Assembly: GCA_023388195.1 (NCBI GenBank) | Contig: JAEWGR010000092.1 | Location: 1-64,000, forward strand | Length of the DNA stretch: 64,000 nt | Direction: 5' to 3' | From: Bacillota bacterium | GTDB taxonomy: Bacteria > Bacillota > Negativicutes > Sporomusales > Sporomusaceae | Part shown: in pieces, positions 8,584-16,590 of the stretch | How positions within the stretch are numbered: position 1 is the stretch's first letter | Layout: each line of letters opens with the position of its first letter | The notes under the pieces: model-generated | The model's database searches: none | Seen by the model: only the letters and a program-made list of their open reading frames with translations | Told to the model about the DNA's origin: nothing | Position numbers and translations under genes: made by a program

Positions 8584-8820
8584 ATGGTAGTGACGTTTTC
8601 TCTGCGCAGTATCATAAAAAAGTCCAAGTTATATGTAAAAATCGTCCTATTAACGCTTATTATTTTCTACATTCTACCGAAATTAATGACCATGTTCTGG
8701 GAATTAAATAATCCCGGCCTGAAAATGCGTGACCAGCACCTCTTGGAAAAGCCACTGCGAGTCATGATTTCCGGCAGCCTGGCAAACGCGCAGACGACAC
8801 CAGTTTGCAGGCAGAAATAA
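8584..8820 (+). CDS. Small membrane protein upstream of xerD
   Basis: The 78-residue frame has one N-terminal membrane segment (about residues 17-38, KIVLLTLIIFYILPKLM) and a basic amino end. The rest is polar and extracytoplasmic or periplasmic if it is anchored N-in. A GGGAGGAGGG ribosome-binding site lies about 12 nt before the ATG. In Bacillus the small membrane protein YqzK (DUF4227) sits at the same position before xerD, with the same layout. Homology is not established here. Confidence 0.6.
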   Translation: MVVTFSLRSIIKKSKLYVKIVLLTLIIFYILPKLMTMFWELNNPGLKMRDQHLLEKPLRVMISGSLANAQTTPVCRQK

Positions 8821-8951
8821 AAAAACTGTAAAACTTTACGAAAGATTATAGACAAATAAAGGAAAAGTAAACTTCTTGTTGAATAAAGTAGCTAGATTAG
8901 AAACTGAAATGTCGGCTCGAAATTGGGAAGAAAAAAGGGTGGTAAAATAAA

Positions 8952-9839
8952 ATGGAATCGTATGTTAATGAATTTATTAACTATCTTGCAGTCGAGCGGG
9001 GATTAGCTCAAAATACGCTAGAATCCTACGGGCGGGACTTACGTCAATTCCAAACATATTTGCAAAATAGTCAATTAGATTTTTTACGAAATTCGAACCG
9101 TGACACCATCCTGAGCTACCTCAACAGCCTCCAGGTAAAGGGGCGGGCTGTTTCAACGATATCGCGTAATCTTGCGGCGATAAAATCTTTTTATCAATAT
9201 CTTGTCCGCGAACGCCATCTCGAAAAAGATCCTGCCGTAAACCTGGAGTCACCCAAGCTGGAAAAAAAGCTGCCCCGCATTTTGTCTATCGGCGAAGTCG
9301 AAGAATTATTAAAGCAGCCTAATACTTTTCAGCCTACCGGCCTTAGGGACAAAGCCATGCTGGAATTGTTATACGCGACCGGTATCAGGGTATCTGAATT
9401 AATATCCCTGAACATTTCTGATGTAAATCTTGATATGGGCTATATTAAGTGCTATGGCAAAGGGGCGAAGGAACGCATCGTGCCACTGGGATCAATTGCG
9501 GCCAAGTGCGTGCAGGAGTATATCGGCAAAGGCCGGACAAAACTGGTACGTACCTATGAAGAATCCTCTTTGTTTGTCAACCATCATGGCAACAGACTGA
9601 CCCGTCAGGGCTTTTGGAAGATTATTAAAAAATATGCAATGGAAGCCCGCATTACCAAAGAGATAACCCCGCACACCTTGCGCCATTCCTTTGCTACCCA
9701 TCTGCTGGAAAACGGGGCTGATTTGCGCTCAGTTCAAGAAATGCTGGGCCATGCCGACATATCGACAACCCAGATTTATACCCATGTAACTAAAAATCGC
9801 CTGAAAGAAGTTTATGATAAGACCCATCCCCGTGCATAA
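8952..9839 (+). CDS. xerD: Tyrosine recombinase XerD
   Basis: XerD resolves chromosome dimers at dif with XerC. The 295-residue protein has the SAM-like N-terminal domain (about residues 1-90) and the catalytic domain with arginine in ATGIRVSELISL, HTLRHSFATHLLENG, LGHADISTTQIY and the nucleophilic tyrosine in QIYTHV. The length is that of XerD. The neighbours (spoIIM upstream, phosphopentomutase and dacF downstream) match the ripX (xerD) locus of Bacillus subtilis. That favours a housekeeping role over a mobile-element integrase. Confidence 0.94.
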   Translation: MESYVNEFINYLAVERGLAQNTLESYGRDLRQFQTYLQNSQLDFLRNSNRDTILSYLNSLQVKGRAVSTISRNLAAIKSFYQYLVRERHLEKDPAVNLESPKLEKKLPRILSIGEVEELLKQPNTFQPTGLRDKAMLELLYATGIRVSELISLNISDVNLDMGYIKCYGKGAKERIVPLGSIAAKCVQEYIGKGRTKLVRTYEESSLFVNHHGNRLTRQGFWKIIKKYAMEARITKEITPHTLRHSFATHLLENGADLRSVQEMLGHADISTTQIYTHVTKNRLKEVYDKTHPRA

Positions 9840-9881
9840 TACATATAGCAAGATAAATTGTTAAAAGAGGGGCTATAGGAT

Positions 9882-11069
9882 TTGTTCAAACGAATATTTG
9901 TCATCGTACTTGATAGTGTAGGTATCGGAGCAATGCCTGACGCATCTGAATACGGCGATACCGGCGCCAATACCCTGGTACATATTGCCGCCGCCAGTGG
10001 TGGTCTTGATTTGCCGGTTTTGGCAGACATGGGACTGGGGCTTATTGAACCCATTGCCGGTGTCCGGCCTGTCGCCCGCCCTTCAGCCGCATTTGGCAAA
10101 ATGGCGGAATTATCGAAAGGCAAGGATACTACCAGTGGGCACTGGGAATTAGCCGGCTGCCCGTTGTTTAGTTCTTTTCCCGTCTACCCTGCCGGCTTCC
10201 CTCCGGAAATTATTGAAAAATTTGAATTTTATACCGGGCTGCGTGTCTTAGGCAATAAAGCCGCCTCGGGGACTGAGATTATTGTCGAACTAGGTGAACA
10301 GCATACGCTTTCCGGCCAGCCGATTGTTTATACCTCGGCCGACAGCGTTTTTCAAATTGCCGCCCACGAAGAGATTATTCCTCTTGAACGGTTATATGAG
10401 TTGTGCCGGATTGCCAGGGAGAAAGTCTTTATTAATGAACATGCGGTCGGACGGATTATTGCCAGACCGTTTCTAGGCAAACCAGGCAATTTTTACCGGA
10501 CTGCCAACCGTCATGACTATAGTCTGGAACCGCCGGCGGCAACAGTGCTTGATGCATTGAAGCTGGCCGGTTTTGCTGTTACGGGCATTGGAAAGATAGC
10601 TGATATTTATGCCCACAGAGGTTTGACGCAATCGTACCCGACAAAATCTAATCAGCACGGTATGGAGCTGCTTACGCAGCTGGCCGCCCAGAGGCAGCCG
10701 GATGGTTTAATCATGGCCAACCTGGTTGAGTTTGACAGCGCCTTCGGTCATCGCAACGATGTCGCCGGGTACGCCCGGGCCCTTGAAGATTTTGATAAGG
10801 CTTTAGGTGTTTTCAAGTCTGAAATTACCGCCGACGATTTGCTCATCATTACTGCCGACCACGGCTGTGACCCCACGCGGCCGGGGACTGACCATACCCG
10901 GGAATATGTGCCGGTTTTGGCTTATCATCACGGTTTATCCCAAAAAGCAGCCCCTGTCAATCTCGGGGTAAGATCAACGTTTGCCGATATGGGAGCCACG
11001 GTAGCTGCTAACTTTAACCTGCCGCCGCTGGCCTTCGGACAAAGTTTTTTAAATGACCTTTTGAGGTGA
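9882..11069 (+). CDS. deoB: Phosphopentomutase
   Basis: DeoB interconverts (deoxy)ribose 1-phosphate and 5-phosphate in nucleoside salvage. The 395-residue protein has the alkaline-phosphatase-fold motifs FVIVLDSVGIGAMPDA at the N terminus, KGKDTTSGHWELAG with the phospho-accepting threonine (about residue 87), and the metal ligands in ITADHGCDPTRPGTDHTRE. It starts at TTG 9882 with GAGGGG upstream. The next gene, pyrimidine-nucleoside phosphorylase, starts 7 nt after its stop, forming a nucleoside catabolism operon. Confidence 0.95.
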   Translation: MFKRIFVIVLDSVGIGAMPDASEYGDTGANTLVHIAAASGGLDLPVLADMGLGLIEPIAGVRPVARPSAAFGKMAELSKGKDTTSGHWELAGCPLFSSFPVYPAGFPPEIIEKFEFYTGLRVLGNKAASGTEIIVELGEQHTLSGQPIVYTSADSVFQIAAHEEIIPLERLYELCRIAREKVFINEHAVGRIIARPFLGKPGNFYRTANRHDYSLEPPAATVLDALKLAGFAVTGIGKIADIYAHRGLTQSYPTKSNQHGMELLTQLAAQRQPDGLIMANLVEFDSAFGHRNDVAGYARALEDFDKALGVFKSEITADDLLIITADHGCDPTRPGTDHTREYVPVLAYHHGLSQKAAPVNLGVRSTFADMGATVAANFNLPPLAFGQSFLNDLLR

Positions 11070-11076
11070 AGTACTA

Positions 11077-12402
11077 GTGCGTGTTACCGATATTATTGCA
11101 AAAAAGCGGGATGGTCTGGAGCTTGCAGACAGTGAGATTGACCAGCTGATTGCAGCTTATACGGCAGATGCAGTGCCTGATTATCAAATGGCAGCCTGGC
11201 TGATGGCCGTTTACTTCCAGGGGATGACAGACCGGGAAACAGCTACGCTGACGATGGCTATGGCAAGATCCGGCGAGATGGTTGACTTAAGTCAGGTTAC
11301 CGGCATTAAGGTGGACAAGCATAGTACCGGCGGGGTAGCTGATACGACTACACTGATACTGGCGCCATTGGTTGCAGCGGCAGGGGTTCCGGTAGCCAAG
11401 ATGTCTGGCCGGGGGCTGGGGTTTACCGGCGGCACCATTGATAAGCTGGAATCGATCCCCGGCTTCAGGGCCACGCTCGAACAGGCTGAATTTATTATGA
11501 ATCTGCAAAACCACAACATTGCAATTACCGGCCAGTCAGCTACGATTGCCCCGGCTGATGGTAAGCTTTACGCCCTCAGAGATGTGACGGCAACGGTTGA
11601 GAGTATTCCCCTGATTGCCTCCTCAATCATGAGCAAAAAGATTGCCTCCGGGGCTGATAAGATTATTTTGGATGTTAAAGTGGGCAGCGGCGCTTTTATG
11701 AAAAACCAAAAGTCAGCTGTCACATTAGCGGAAACGATGGTGCGTATCGGGCAATTGGTTGGCAGGGAAACCATGGCGCTGTTAACAAGTATGGAGCAGC
11801 CGCTGGGAACTGCAATCGGCAACAGCTTAGAGGTCAAAGAGGCTATTGCGGTATTATCAGGCCGGGGTGAGCCGGCTCTGCGGGAAGTATGTCTGGCACT
11901 TGGTTCCCACATGCTGGTACTGGGTGGCAAAGCGCTTACACCCGCTACTGCCCGTGAGCTCCTGACAGCCCTGATTGACAGCAAACAGGCACTTGCTAAA
12001 TTTGGCGAGTTAATCACCGCGCAGGGCGGTGATGCAACTATTTTATCAGACTTCAGCAAGTTGCCGCAGGCGCGTTATTCCTTCACTGTTACCAGTGATT
12101 ACCAGGGTTTTATTAGCAAGATCGATGCTGCACAAATCGGTTATGCGGCCATGTTGCTTGGAGCGGGGCGGGAGCATAAAGGACAGCGCGTCGACCTGGC
12201 GGCAGGGGTGGCCTTAACCTGCAGGCTAGGCCAGCCTGTCAGCCCGAATCAACCCTTGGCGACACTGTATAGCAATACTGAGCTGAAACTGCAGCAAGCT
12301 GCCTTAATTATAAAAAATGCGGTTCGTGTGGATACACAGCTTATAGAAATTCCGCCGGTAATCCTGGGAATCGTTACTTCCCAGGGACTCCAACTCGCCT
12401 GA
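11077..12402 (+). CDS. pdp: Pyrimidine-nucleoside phosphorylase
   Basis: The enzyme phosphorolyses uridine, thymidine and deoxyuridine; the sugar phosphate is then used by DeoB. The 441-residue protein shows the glycosyltransferase family 3 signature with KVDKHSTGGVADTTTLI, SGRGLGFTGGTIDKLESIPG and KKIASGADKIILDVKVG, and a C-terminal PYNP domain. The start is GTG 11077, after GAGGTGAAG. It occupies the place of the purine phosphorylase gene found in Bacillus subtilis between deoB and dacF. Its stop codon lies in a terminator stem. Confidence 0.94.
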   Translation: MRVTDIIAKKRDGLELADSEIDQLIAAYTADAVPDYQMAAWLMAVYFQGMTDRETATLTMAMARSGEMVDLSQVTGIKVDKHSTGGVADTTTLILAPLVAAAGVPVAKMSGRGLGFTGGTIDKLESIPGFRATLEQAEFIMNLQNHNIAITGQSATIAPADGKLYALRDVTATVESIPLIASSIMSKKIASGADKIILDVKVGSGAFMKNQKSAVTLAETMVRIGQLVGRETMALLTSMEQPLGTAIGNSLEVKEAIAVLSGRGEPALREVCLALGSHMLVLGGKALTPATARELLTALIDSKQALAKFGELITAQGGDATILSDFSKLPQARYSFTVTSDYQGFISKIDAAQIGYAAMLLGAGREHKGQRVDLAAGVALTCRLGQPVSPNQPLATLYSNTELKLQQAALIIKNAVRVDTQLIEIPPVILGIVTSQGLQLA

Positions 12403-12424
12403 CATGAGTCAGGCGAGTTTTTTT
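12392..12424 (+). terminator. Terminator after pdp
   Basis: A perfect 12-bp stem AACTCGCCTGAC/GTCAGGCGAGTT with loop ATGA is followed by a T run. It overlaps the pdp stop codon. Confidence 0.88.
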
Positions 12425-12440
12425 ATCTCCCAGAATTTAA

Positions 12441-12590
12441 AGTTTTGAGAGGCTAAAAGTCTTCATAAACTGCCGGTAACCAAGACCTAATAATGCCCAG
12501 CTTGAGCAAGGGGAAGGTGACCCCGCGACCCCGGTACCCCACCGGCCATTGCCGGAAAAAGCGTTCCGCAGGAGAAAAGCCGGGCGGTAT
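12441..12590 (-). repeat. Dispersed repeat family R3, long copy
   Basis: Read on the minus strand, this 150-bp segment matches 36047-36186 over nearly its whole length. The shared blocks include taccgcccggcttttctcc, gcggaacgctttttccggca and the distal cagtttat...ttttagcct...caaaact. No gene is present. It is part of the 640-bp non-coding mosaic between pdp and dacF. Confidence 0.7.
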
Positions 12591-12644
12591 TCCGTTAAAA
12601 AATCCGTCTGTTTGAGCGTAGCGAGTTTCGGATTTTAGGAATAC
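12587..12644. repeat. Long interrupted inverted repeat between R3 and R2
   Basis: GTATTCC at 12587 pairs with GGAATAC at 12638, and AAATCCG at 12599 with CGGATTT at 12629, leaving a loop that contains gagcgtagcgag. It is a palindromic unit of the mosaic and is absent from the R2-R3 junction at 25.7 kb. Confidence 0.55.
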
Positions 12645-12647
12645 TGT

Positions 12648-12768
12648 CCGGCTTTTCAGCTTTTGGAGGCTTCGGGCCTAGACTTTTTGTTACTTTTGGG
12701 GCAATGCCAAAAGTAAACCCATTCCCTTGTATTAAAGGAGTAATTGCTACACGCACAACCTGCAAGAC
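12648..12768 (-). repeat. Dispersed repeat family R2, copy 1
   Basis: This 121-bp segment is the reverse complement of 25575-25695 with few differences. The most conserved block contains aagtaacaaaaagtctaggc followed by ccgaagcctccaaaagctga. A minus-strand open frame across it is not supported as a gene. Confidence 0.78.
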
Positions 12769-12779
12769 CGCCGGCAGTT

Positions 12780-12875
12780 TTCTATCTGAATTTATAAATA
12801 AAGTCCGTGAATAAAGAACGACTAAGGCTTCTGACGTCGTCCTAAAGGAATCGGCACAAGCCAAGTCTTTTCTTA
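12780..12875 (-). repeat. Dispersed repeat family R1, copy B
   Basis: On the minus strand it begins taagaaaagacttggcttgt and ends near tttataaattcagata. It abuts copy C in direct tandem and the two share most bases. Confidence 0.72.
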
Positions 12876-12972
12876 ATCTACCTGAATTTAAAAATAAATT
12901 CAGTGGATATAAGAACGACTAAGACTTCTGCTGTCGTCCTAAAAGACTCGGCACAAGCCAAGTCTTTTCTTA
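12876..12972 (-). repeat. Dispersed repeat family R1, copy C
   Basis: This is a tandem neighbour of copy B. Its distal end contains a perfect 9-bp hairpin CTGAATTTA/TAAATTCAG with a 4-nt loop, and the equivalent region of copy E at 43.6 kb also pairs (AGAATTT/AAATTCT). That suggests a conserved structure. Confidence 0.72.
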
Positions 12973-13042
12973 TGTTTTAAATTCCCTGTTTAAGCGGTTT
13001 TAATTTGGGAGATGATAATTTTAAAAGAAAGGAGTGTTTTCA

Positions 13043-14212
13043 GTGATTCGAAAAATTGCGCTGGTAACGTTACTGTTCTTTGTATTAAGTGTTGCCACGG
13101 TTTTCAGTGCGCCAGCTCCAACAGCCAAACAGCTGCAGCCTGGCACCCAGGTGGATACTAGTGCCGTATCGGCTGTACTTATGGATGAGAATGGTACTGT
13201 GCTTTTTCAGAAAGACCCCCATAAGCGGCTTCCTCCGGCCAGTGTAACCAAGATCATGACCTTACTGCTGGCGGTTGAAGCGGTTGAGCAGGGCCGGATA
13301 AATCTTGCCGATGAGGTTAATGCCAGTGAAAACGCCTGGCGCCAGGGCGGCTCCCAGATTTGGCTTGAGCCTGGTGAAAGAATGACCGTAAAAGACATGT
13401 TGTCCGCTATAGCGGTCGTCAGTGCCAACGATGCCGCGGTTGCATTAATGGAACATATTTATGGCAGTGAGCAGGCCGCTGTTGAGGCTATGAACCGTCG
13501 GGCTGAAACGCTCGGACTCGCCAATACCCATTTCAACAATGTCAATGGTCTGCCAACAACCGATCATTATATGAGCGCCTATGACGCCGCCTTAATTGGC
13601 AGGGAAGCCGTCACGCATCCACTTTACATGGATATGTGCGGTATTAAGGAGACCTGGCTCAGAGATGGCAAGAACTGGCTGGTAAATACTAATAAACTGC
13701 TGTGGTGGTATAAAGGCGGCGACGGGTTAAAAACCGGCTGGACTGAAGAAGCGAAATACTGTTTTGTGGGCACTGCCAAGCGTGACGGCCTGCGGCTTAT
13801 TTCAGCAGTATTTGCAACACCTGAACCACGGTCACATTTGCGGGAAAGTATGAAACTCCTTGATTGGGGATTTGCTAATTTCTCAGCCGTCCCTATTGTT
13901 ACGCAAGGTACAATTGTTGAACGTCTTAAGGTCAACAAAGGGGTAGAGAAAGAACTGCAGTTGGTTGCCGCCACGGATCTGAATTTAATTATTGGTAAAG
14001 GTCAAAATAAAAATCTGCAAAAAAAGATAATAGCAGACTCTGTTGTGAATGCCCCGGTGGCAGAAGGCCAGAAATGCGGGGAGTTAATTGTCTTAAAAGA
14101 CGGTAAAGAAGTAGGAAAAGTTGATTTGCTTGCGGAAAAATCAATTGAAAAAGCCGGGTTAATAAGAATTTTTCAGAACATGATCAGTAATATGTTTAAT
14201 TTGTCAAAATAA
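13043..14212 (+). CDS. dacF: D-alanyl-D-alanine carboxypeptidase DacF
   Basis: This low-molecular-weight penicillin-binding protein removes the terminal D-Ala of peptidoglycan stem peptides. In sporulation DacF acts in the forespore. The 389-residue protein has a signal peptide (about residues 1-24), the SxxK motif PASVTKIMT, the SxN motif in VVSANDAAV, the KTG motif in GLKTGWTEEA, and a C-terminal PBP5-type beta domain. I chose GTG 13043 because AAAGGAG lies 8 nt upstream. It precedes spoIIAA-spoIIAB-sigF, as in Bacillus, but its own terminator separates it from them. Confidence 0.93.
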   Translation: MIRKIALVTLLFFVLSVATVFSAPAPTAKQLQPGTQVDTSAVSAVLMDENGTVLFQKDPHKRLPPASVTKIMTLLLAVEAVEQGRINLADEVNASENAWRQGGSQIWLEPGERMTVKDMLSAIAVVSANDAAVALMEHIYGSEQAAVEAMNRRAETLGLANTHFNNVNGLPTTDHYMSAYDAALIGREAVTHPLYMDMCGIKETWLRDGKNWLVNTNKLLWWYKGGDGLKTGWTEEAKYCFVGTAKRDGLRLISAVFATPEPRSHLRESMKLLDWGFANFSAVPIVTQGTIVERLKVNKGVEKELQLVAATDLNLIIGKGQNKNLQKKIIADSVVNAPVAEGQKCGELIVLKDGKEVGKVDLLAEKSIEKAGLIRIFQNMISNMFNLSK

Positions 14213-14232
14213 TTTAAAATAGCTTCTCCATG

Positions 14233-14264
14233 AAAACTGTGGTAAATTTTTCCACAGTTTTTTT
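14233..14264 (+). terminator. Terminator between dacF and spoIIA
   Basis: A perfect 10-bp stem AAAACTGTGG/CCACAGTTTT with a 9-nt loop is followed by T residues. Confidence 0.85.
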
Positions 14265-14273
14265 GTTGATTTT

Positions 14274-14302
14274 GCAGGAAAATATTTCCTTTTGGCGAAT
14301 TG
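14274..14302 (+). promoter_or_regulatory. Sigma-H promoter of the spoIIA operon
   Basis: GCAGGAAAA at 14274-14282 matches the -35 consensus. After exactly 11 nt, GGCGAATTG at 14294-14302 matches the -10 except for the last base. TTTGTTGAT just upstream (about 14262-14270) differs from the 0A box TTTGTCGAA at two positions. Confidence 0.7.
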
Positions 14303-14336
14303 CTAAATTATAAAGTAAAAGTAGGAGGTTATGTTG

Positions 14337-14672
14337 TTGAAAGTCGTTACAGTTATGAAGCAAGGTGTCCTAGTGATCAGACCGGAAGGTGAGTTTGACG
14401 TATGCGGAGCCAATGAATTCCGGGGAGTAGTTGACAGAGAATTAGATGAAACCGGTGCCAAGCATATTTTACTTAATTTACAAGGTGTTGATTTTATCGA
14501 CAGCTCAGGTTTGGGAGTTATTCTTGGCCGCTATAAACGAATCGCCCAACTTGGCGGAAAAATGCTTGCTGTCCATCTGGAACCAAATGTCCAGCGAATT
14601 TTTGAATTAGCCGGCTTAATGAAGATTCTCACCATTTATAAATCAGAAGAACAAGCCTTAGAGCTGCTATAA
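14337..14672 (+). CDS. spoIIAA: Anti-anti-sigma factor SpoIIAA
   Basis: SpoIIAA releases sigma-F from SpoIIAB when unphosphorylated. The STAS-domain protein of 111-113 residues carries the phosphorylatable serine in DFIDSSGLGVILGRY (about residue 58). AGGAGG at 14323-14328 is only 2 nt from ATG 14331 but 8 nt from TTG 14337, so the TTG is preferred; ATG 14331 would add two residues. It is the first gene of the spoIIAA-spoIIAB-sigF operon. Confidence 0.94.
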   Translation: MKVVTVMKQGVLVIRPEGEFDVCGANEFRGVVDRELDETGAKHILLNLQGVDFIDSSGLGVILGRYKRIAQLGGKMLAVHLEPNVQRIFELAGLMKILTIYKSEEQALELL

Positions 14673-14685
14673 GGGGGCCATACCA

Positions 14686-15132
14686 ATGGATGCGAAAATA
14701 AAAAATCAAATAAACCTCTCGATTCTAAGTATTAACGAAAACGTTGGTTTTGCACGGGCAGCAGCAGCAGCTTTTGCAGCCCAGGTTGAGTTGACGCTTA
14801 CCGACATTGATGAAATTAAAGTTGCCGTTTCCGAGGCAGTGTCTAATGCAGTCATTCATGGCTATGGCGCTGATACGCAGGAGCATAGGTATGTGGAATT
14901 AACTATGATTTTGTACACTGATAAGCTGGAATTTACGGTAGTCGATTACGGGCAGGGAATTGCCAATATAGAAGAAGCCCGTCAGCCTTCTTATTCCAGC
15001 GATCCTGAGCGGATGGGGCTAGGGTTTGTTTTTATGGAGTCGTTTATGGATGAGCTTGAGGTTAAGTCTGAATTAAAGCAGGGTACAACGGTGAGAATGG
15101 CCAAAATGCTTGCGCCAGTCACCGAGCATTAG
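14686..15132 (+). CDS. spoIIAB: Anti-sigma-F factor and kinase SpoIIAB
   Basis: SpoIIAB binds and inhibits sigma-F and phosphorylates SpoIIAA. The 148-residue GHKL-fold protein shows the N box EAVSNAVIHGY (about residues 48-58), the G1 box VVDYGQGIANIEEA and the G2 region PERMGLGFVFMESFMD. AAGGGGG precedes ATG 14686. The stop codon is directly followed by the sigF start. Confidence 0.95.
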   Translation: MDAKIKNQINLSILSINENVGFARAAAAAFAAQVELTLTDIDEIKVAVSEAVSNAVIHGYGADTQEHRYVELTMILYTDKLEFTVVDYGQGIANIEEARQPSYSSDPERMGLGFVFMESFMDELEVKSELKQGTTVRMAKMLAPVTEH

Positions 15133-15891
15133 GTGAAATATATGCTCAACGAGGAAGAGTTTAAAGAGCTATTACTCAAAGCGCAGTCGGCAGAGCCTGC
15201 TATTAAAGAAATAGCCACCGAACGTATTCTTGAGAATAATTTAAATTTAGTCCGCAGCATTGTCCATCGGTTTACTAATCGCGGTTATGAATGGGATGAT
15301 TTGTTTCAGATTGGCTGTATTGGGCTGTTAAAAGCAATTGAGCGCTTTGACCTCAATTTTAGCGTGAAATTTTCCACTTATGCAGTGCCGATGATTATTG
15401 GTGAAATTCGCCGGTTTATCCGGGACGACAACCCGATCAAAGTCAGCCGGCCTTTAAAAGAATTAGCTTATCGGGTTCATAAAACTCAGGAAAAGCTGCA
15501 GGGTGATTTAGGCCGGGAACCAACAATTGGCGAAATTGCCAGAGAGTTGTCACTGGCACCGCAAGAGATTGTATCTGCCCTGGAAGCCGTTCAGCCGCAG
15601 GTATCAATCTATGAACAGGCTTTTCAGGGAAGTGACGGCAGTGATACCATTCATCTGCTTGACCAGTTGATCCACTCCGACGGTCAGGATAGCGCCTATT
15701 TTGATAAATTGGCCTTAAAAGAGGTGCTGGGCCGGTTACCGGTAAAAGAACGCACTGTAATCTATCTGCGCTTTTTTAGTGATAAAACCCAGGCTGAAAT
15801 TGCTGAAATTATTGGCTTATCCCAGGTACAGGTATCAAGGATTGAGAAACAGGCCCTAAAAATTATTCGCGAATTTTTACAGACCTCCTAG
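15133..15891 (+). CDS. sigF: RNA polymerase sigma-F factor
   Basis: Sigma-F is the first forespore-specific sigma factor. The 252-residue sigma-70 family protein has region 2 (DDLFQIGCIGLLKAIERFD, with KFSTYAVPMIIGEIRR), region 3 (PLKELAYRVHKTQEKL) and the region 4 helix-turn-helix (KTQAEIAEIIGLSQVQVSRI). The start is GTG 15133, immediately after the spoIIAB stop; ATG 15142 is an alternative. The operon ends at a terminator about 65 nt downstream. Confidence 0.96.
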   Translation: MKYMLNEEEFKELLLKAQSAEPAIKEIATERILENNLNLVRSIVHRFTNRGYEWDDLFQIGCIGLLKAIERFDLNFSVKFSTYAVPMIIGEIRRFIRDDNPIKVSRPLKELAYRVHKTQEKLQGDLGREPTIGEIARELSLAPQEIVSALEAVQPQVSIYEQAFQGSDGSDTIHLLDQLIHSDGQDSAYFDKLALKEVLGRLPVKERTVIYLRFFSDKTQAEIAEIIGLSQVQVSRIEKQALKIIREFLQTS

Positions 15892-15955
15892 AACCCTACT
15901 TGTCAAATGATTCTGCTAAGAGTATTTATGAATTATTGATAGATAATTATTTATG

Positions 15956-15976
15956 GCGCCCTGTCAGGGCGCTTTT
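15956..15976 (+). terminator. Terminator after sigF
   Basis: A perfect 7-bp GC-rich stem GCGCCCT/AGGGCGC with loop GTC is followed by TTTT. Confidence 0.8.
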
Positions 15977-16110
15977 CTAATGCAAAAAAGCCGGTGCTAT
16001 ATTTACTAACAATGACACAGTGATAATTATTCTCAATTTTAGTAATGCCAATTTGTTCTATATAAAAAATACACTGATTTGGGCATAATACATAACAGAG
16101 GTGATAAACG

Positions 16111-16314
16111 ATGAATAACCGTGTGATTAGCAAGCTGAAGATCAAAGGCATTATTTACTTGTTCCTCTTCTTCTTACTGATGGCAGGCAGTACCGCGGCC
16201 TGGCTGTATTTCGATACCGATCTGCCGAAGAAAACACCGATTAAAGCGAAGCAGGTTTTTCTTTGGCATAACAATTTAAATCCTGCACAAACTAATGCTG
16301 TCAATCTAACATAA
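16111..16314 (+). CDS. Small membrane protein of unknown function
   Basis: The 67-residue protein has a basic N terminus and one membrane segment (about residues 14-33, IIYLFLFFLLMAGSTAAWLY), then a polar tail. A GAGGTGATAA ribosome-binding site lies before ATG 16111. It lies 23 nt before the dodecin gene and is probably cotranscribed with it. I do not recognise the family. Its place between sigF and spoVA suggests, but does not show, a forespore role. Confidence 0.6.
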   Translation: MNNRVISKLKIKGIIYLFLFFLLMAGSTAAWLYFDTDLPKKTPIKAKQVFLWHNNLNPAQTNAVNLT

Positions 16315-16337
16315 TCAGTATTAGGGGGGTAGTAATT

Positions 16338-16538
16338 ATGGTTGTAAAAGTGATTGAGCTTGTGGGAACATCCCGTCACAACTGGACTGACGCTGTCGAC
16401 AATGCCGTATTGGAGGCTGCTAAAACAGTTGACGCTATCTTGGGTGTTGAAGTAACAAACTTTACCGCCAACGTAGATAATGGCCATATAGCTGAATATA
16501 AGGCAGATGTGAAAGTAGCCTTTCAGGTTCAGCACTAA
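16338..16538 (+). CDS. Dodecin family flavin-binding protein
   Basis: Dodecins are about 65-70 residue proteins that form hollow dodecamers storing or buffering flavins. This 66-residue product has the typical pattern VVKVIELVGTS (strand 1), the helix WTDAVDNAVLEAAKT, then LGVEVTNFTANVDNGHI and EYKADVKVAFQV. GGGGGG lies about 10 nt before the ATG. A terminator follows. Its location between sigF and the spoVA operon is not part of the Bacillus arrangement. Confidence 0.88.
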   Translation: MVVKVIELVGTSRHNWTDAVDNAVLEAAKTVDAILGVEVTNFTANVDNGHIAEYKADVKVAFQVQH

Positions 16539-16560
16539 TTTAAATTAGGATGTATTGCAG

Positions 16561-16583
16561 AGAGTGCCGCTGGCACTCTTTGT
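16561..16583 (+). terminator. Terminator after the dodecin gene
   Basis: An 8-bp perfect stem AGAGTGCC/GGCACTCT with a 3-nt loop is followed by TTTGT. The T tract is short, so the structure may only slow transcription. Confidence 0.6.
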
Positions 16584-16590
16584 CATTATA

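Noticed and set aside
8952..9839. The tyrosine recombinase as a mobile-element integrase
   Set aside because: Its length, motifs and position between spoIIM and deoB match chromosomal XerD.
12595..12864. An 89-codon minus-strand open frame
   Set aside because: It runs across the R2 and R1 repeats, has no convincing ribosome-binding site, and the R2 copy at 25.6 kb does not keep the frame as a gene. It is best explained as repeat DNA.
12780..12972. A CRISPR array, suggested by the tandem repeats
   Set aside because: There are only two abutting copies of about 97 bp with no spacers and no cas genes nearby.
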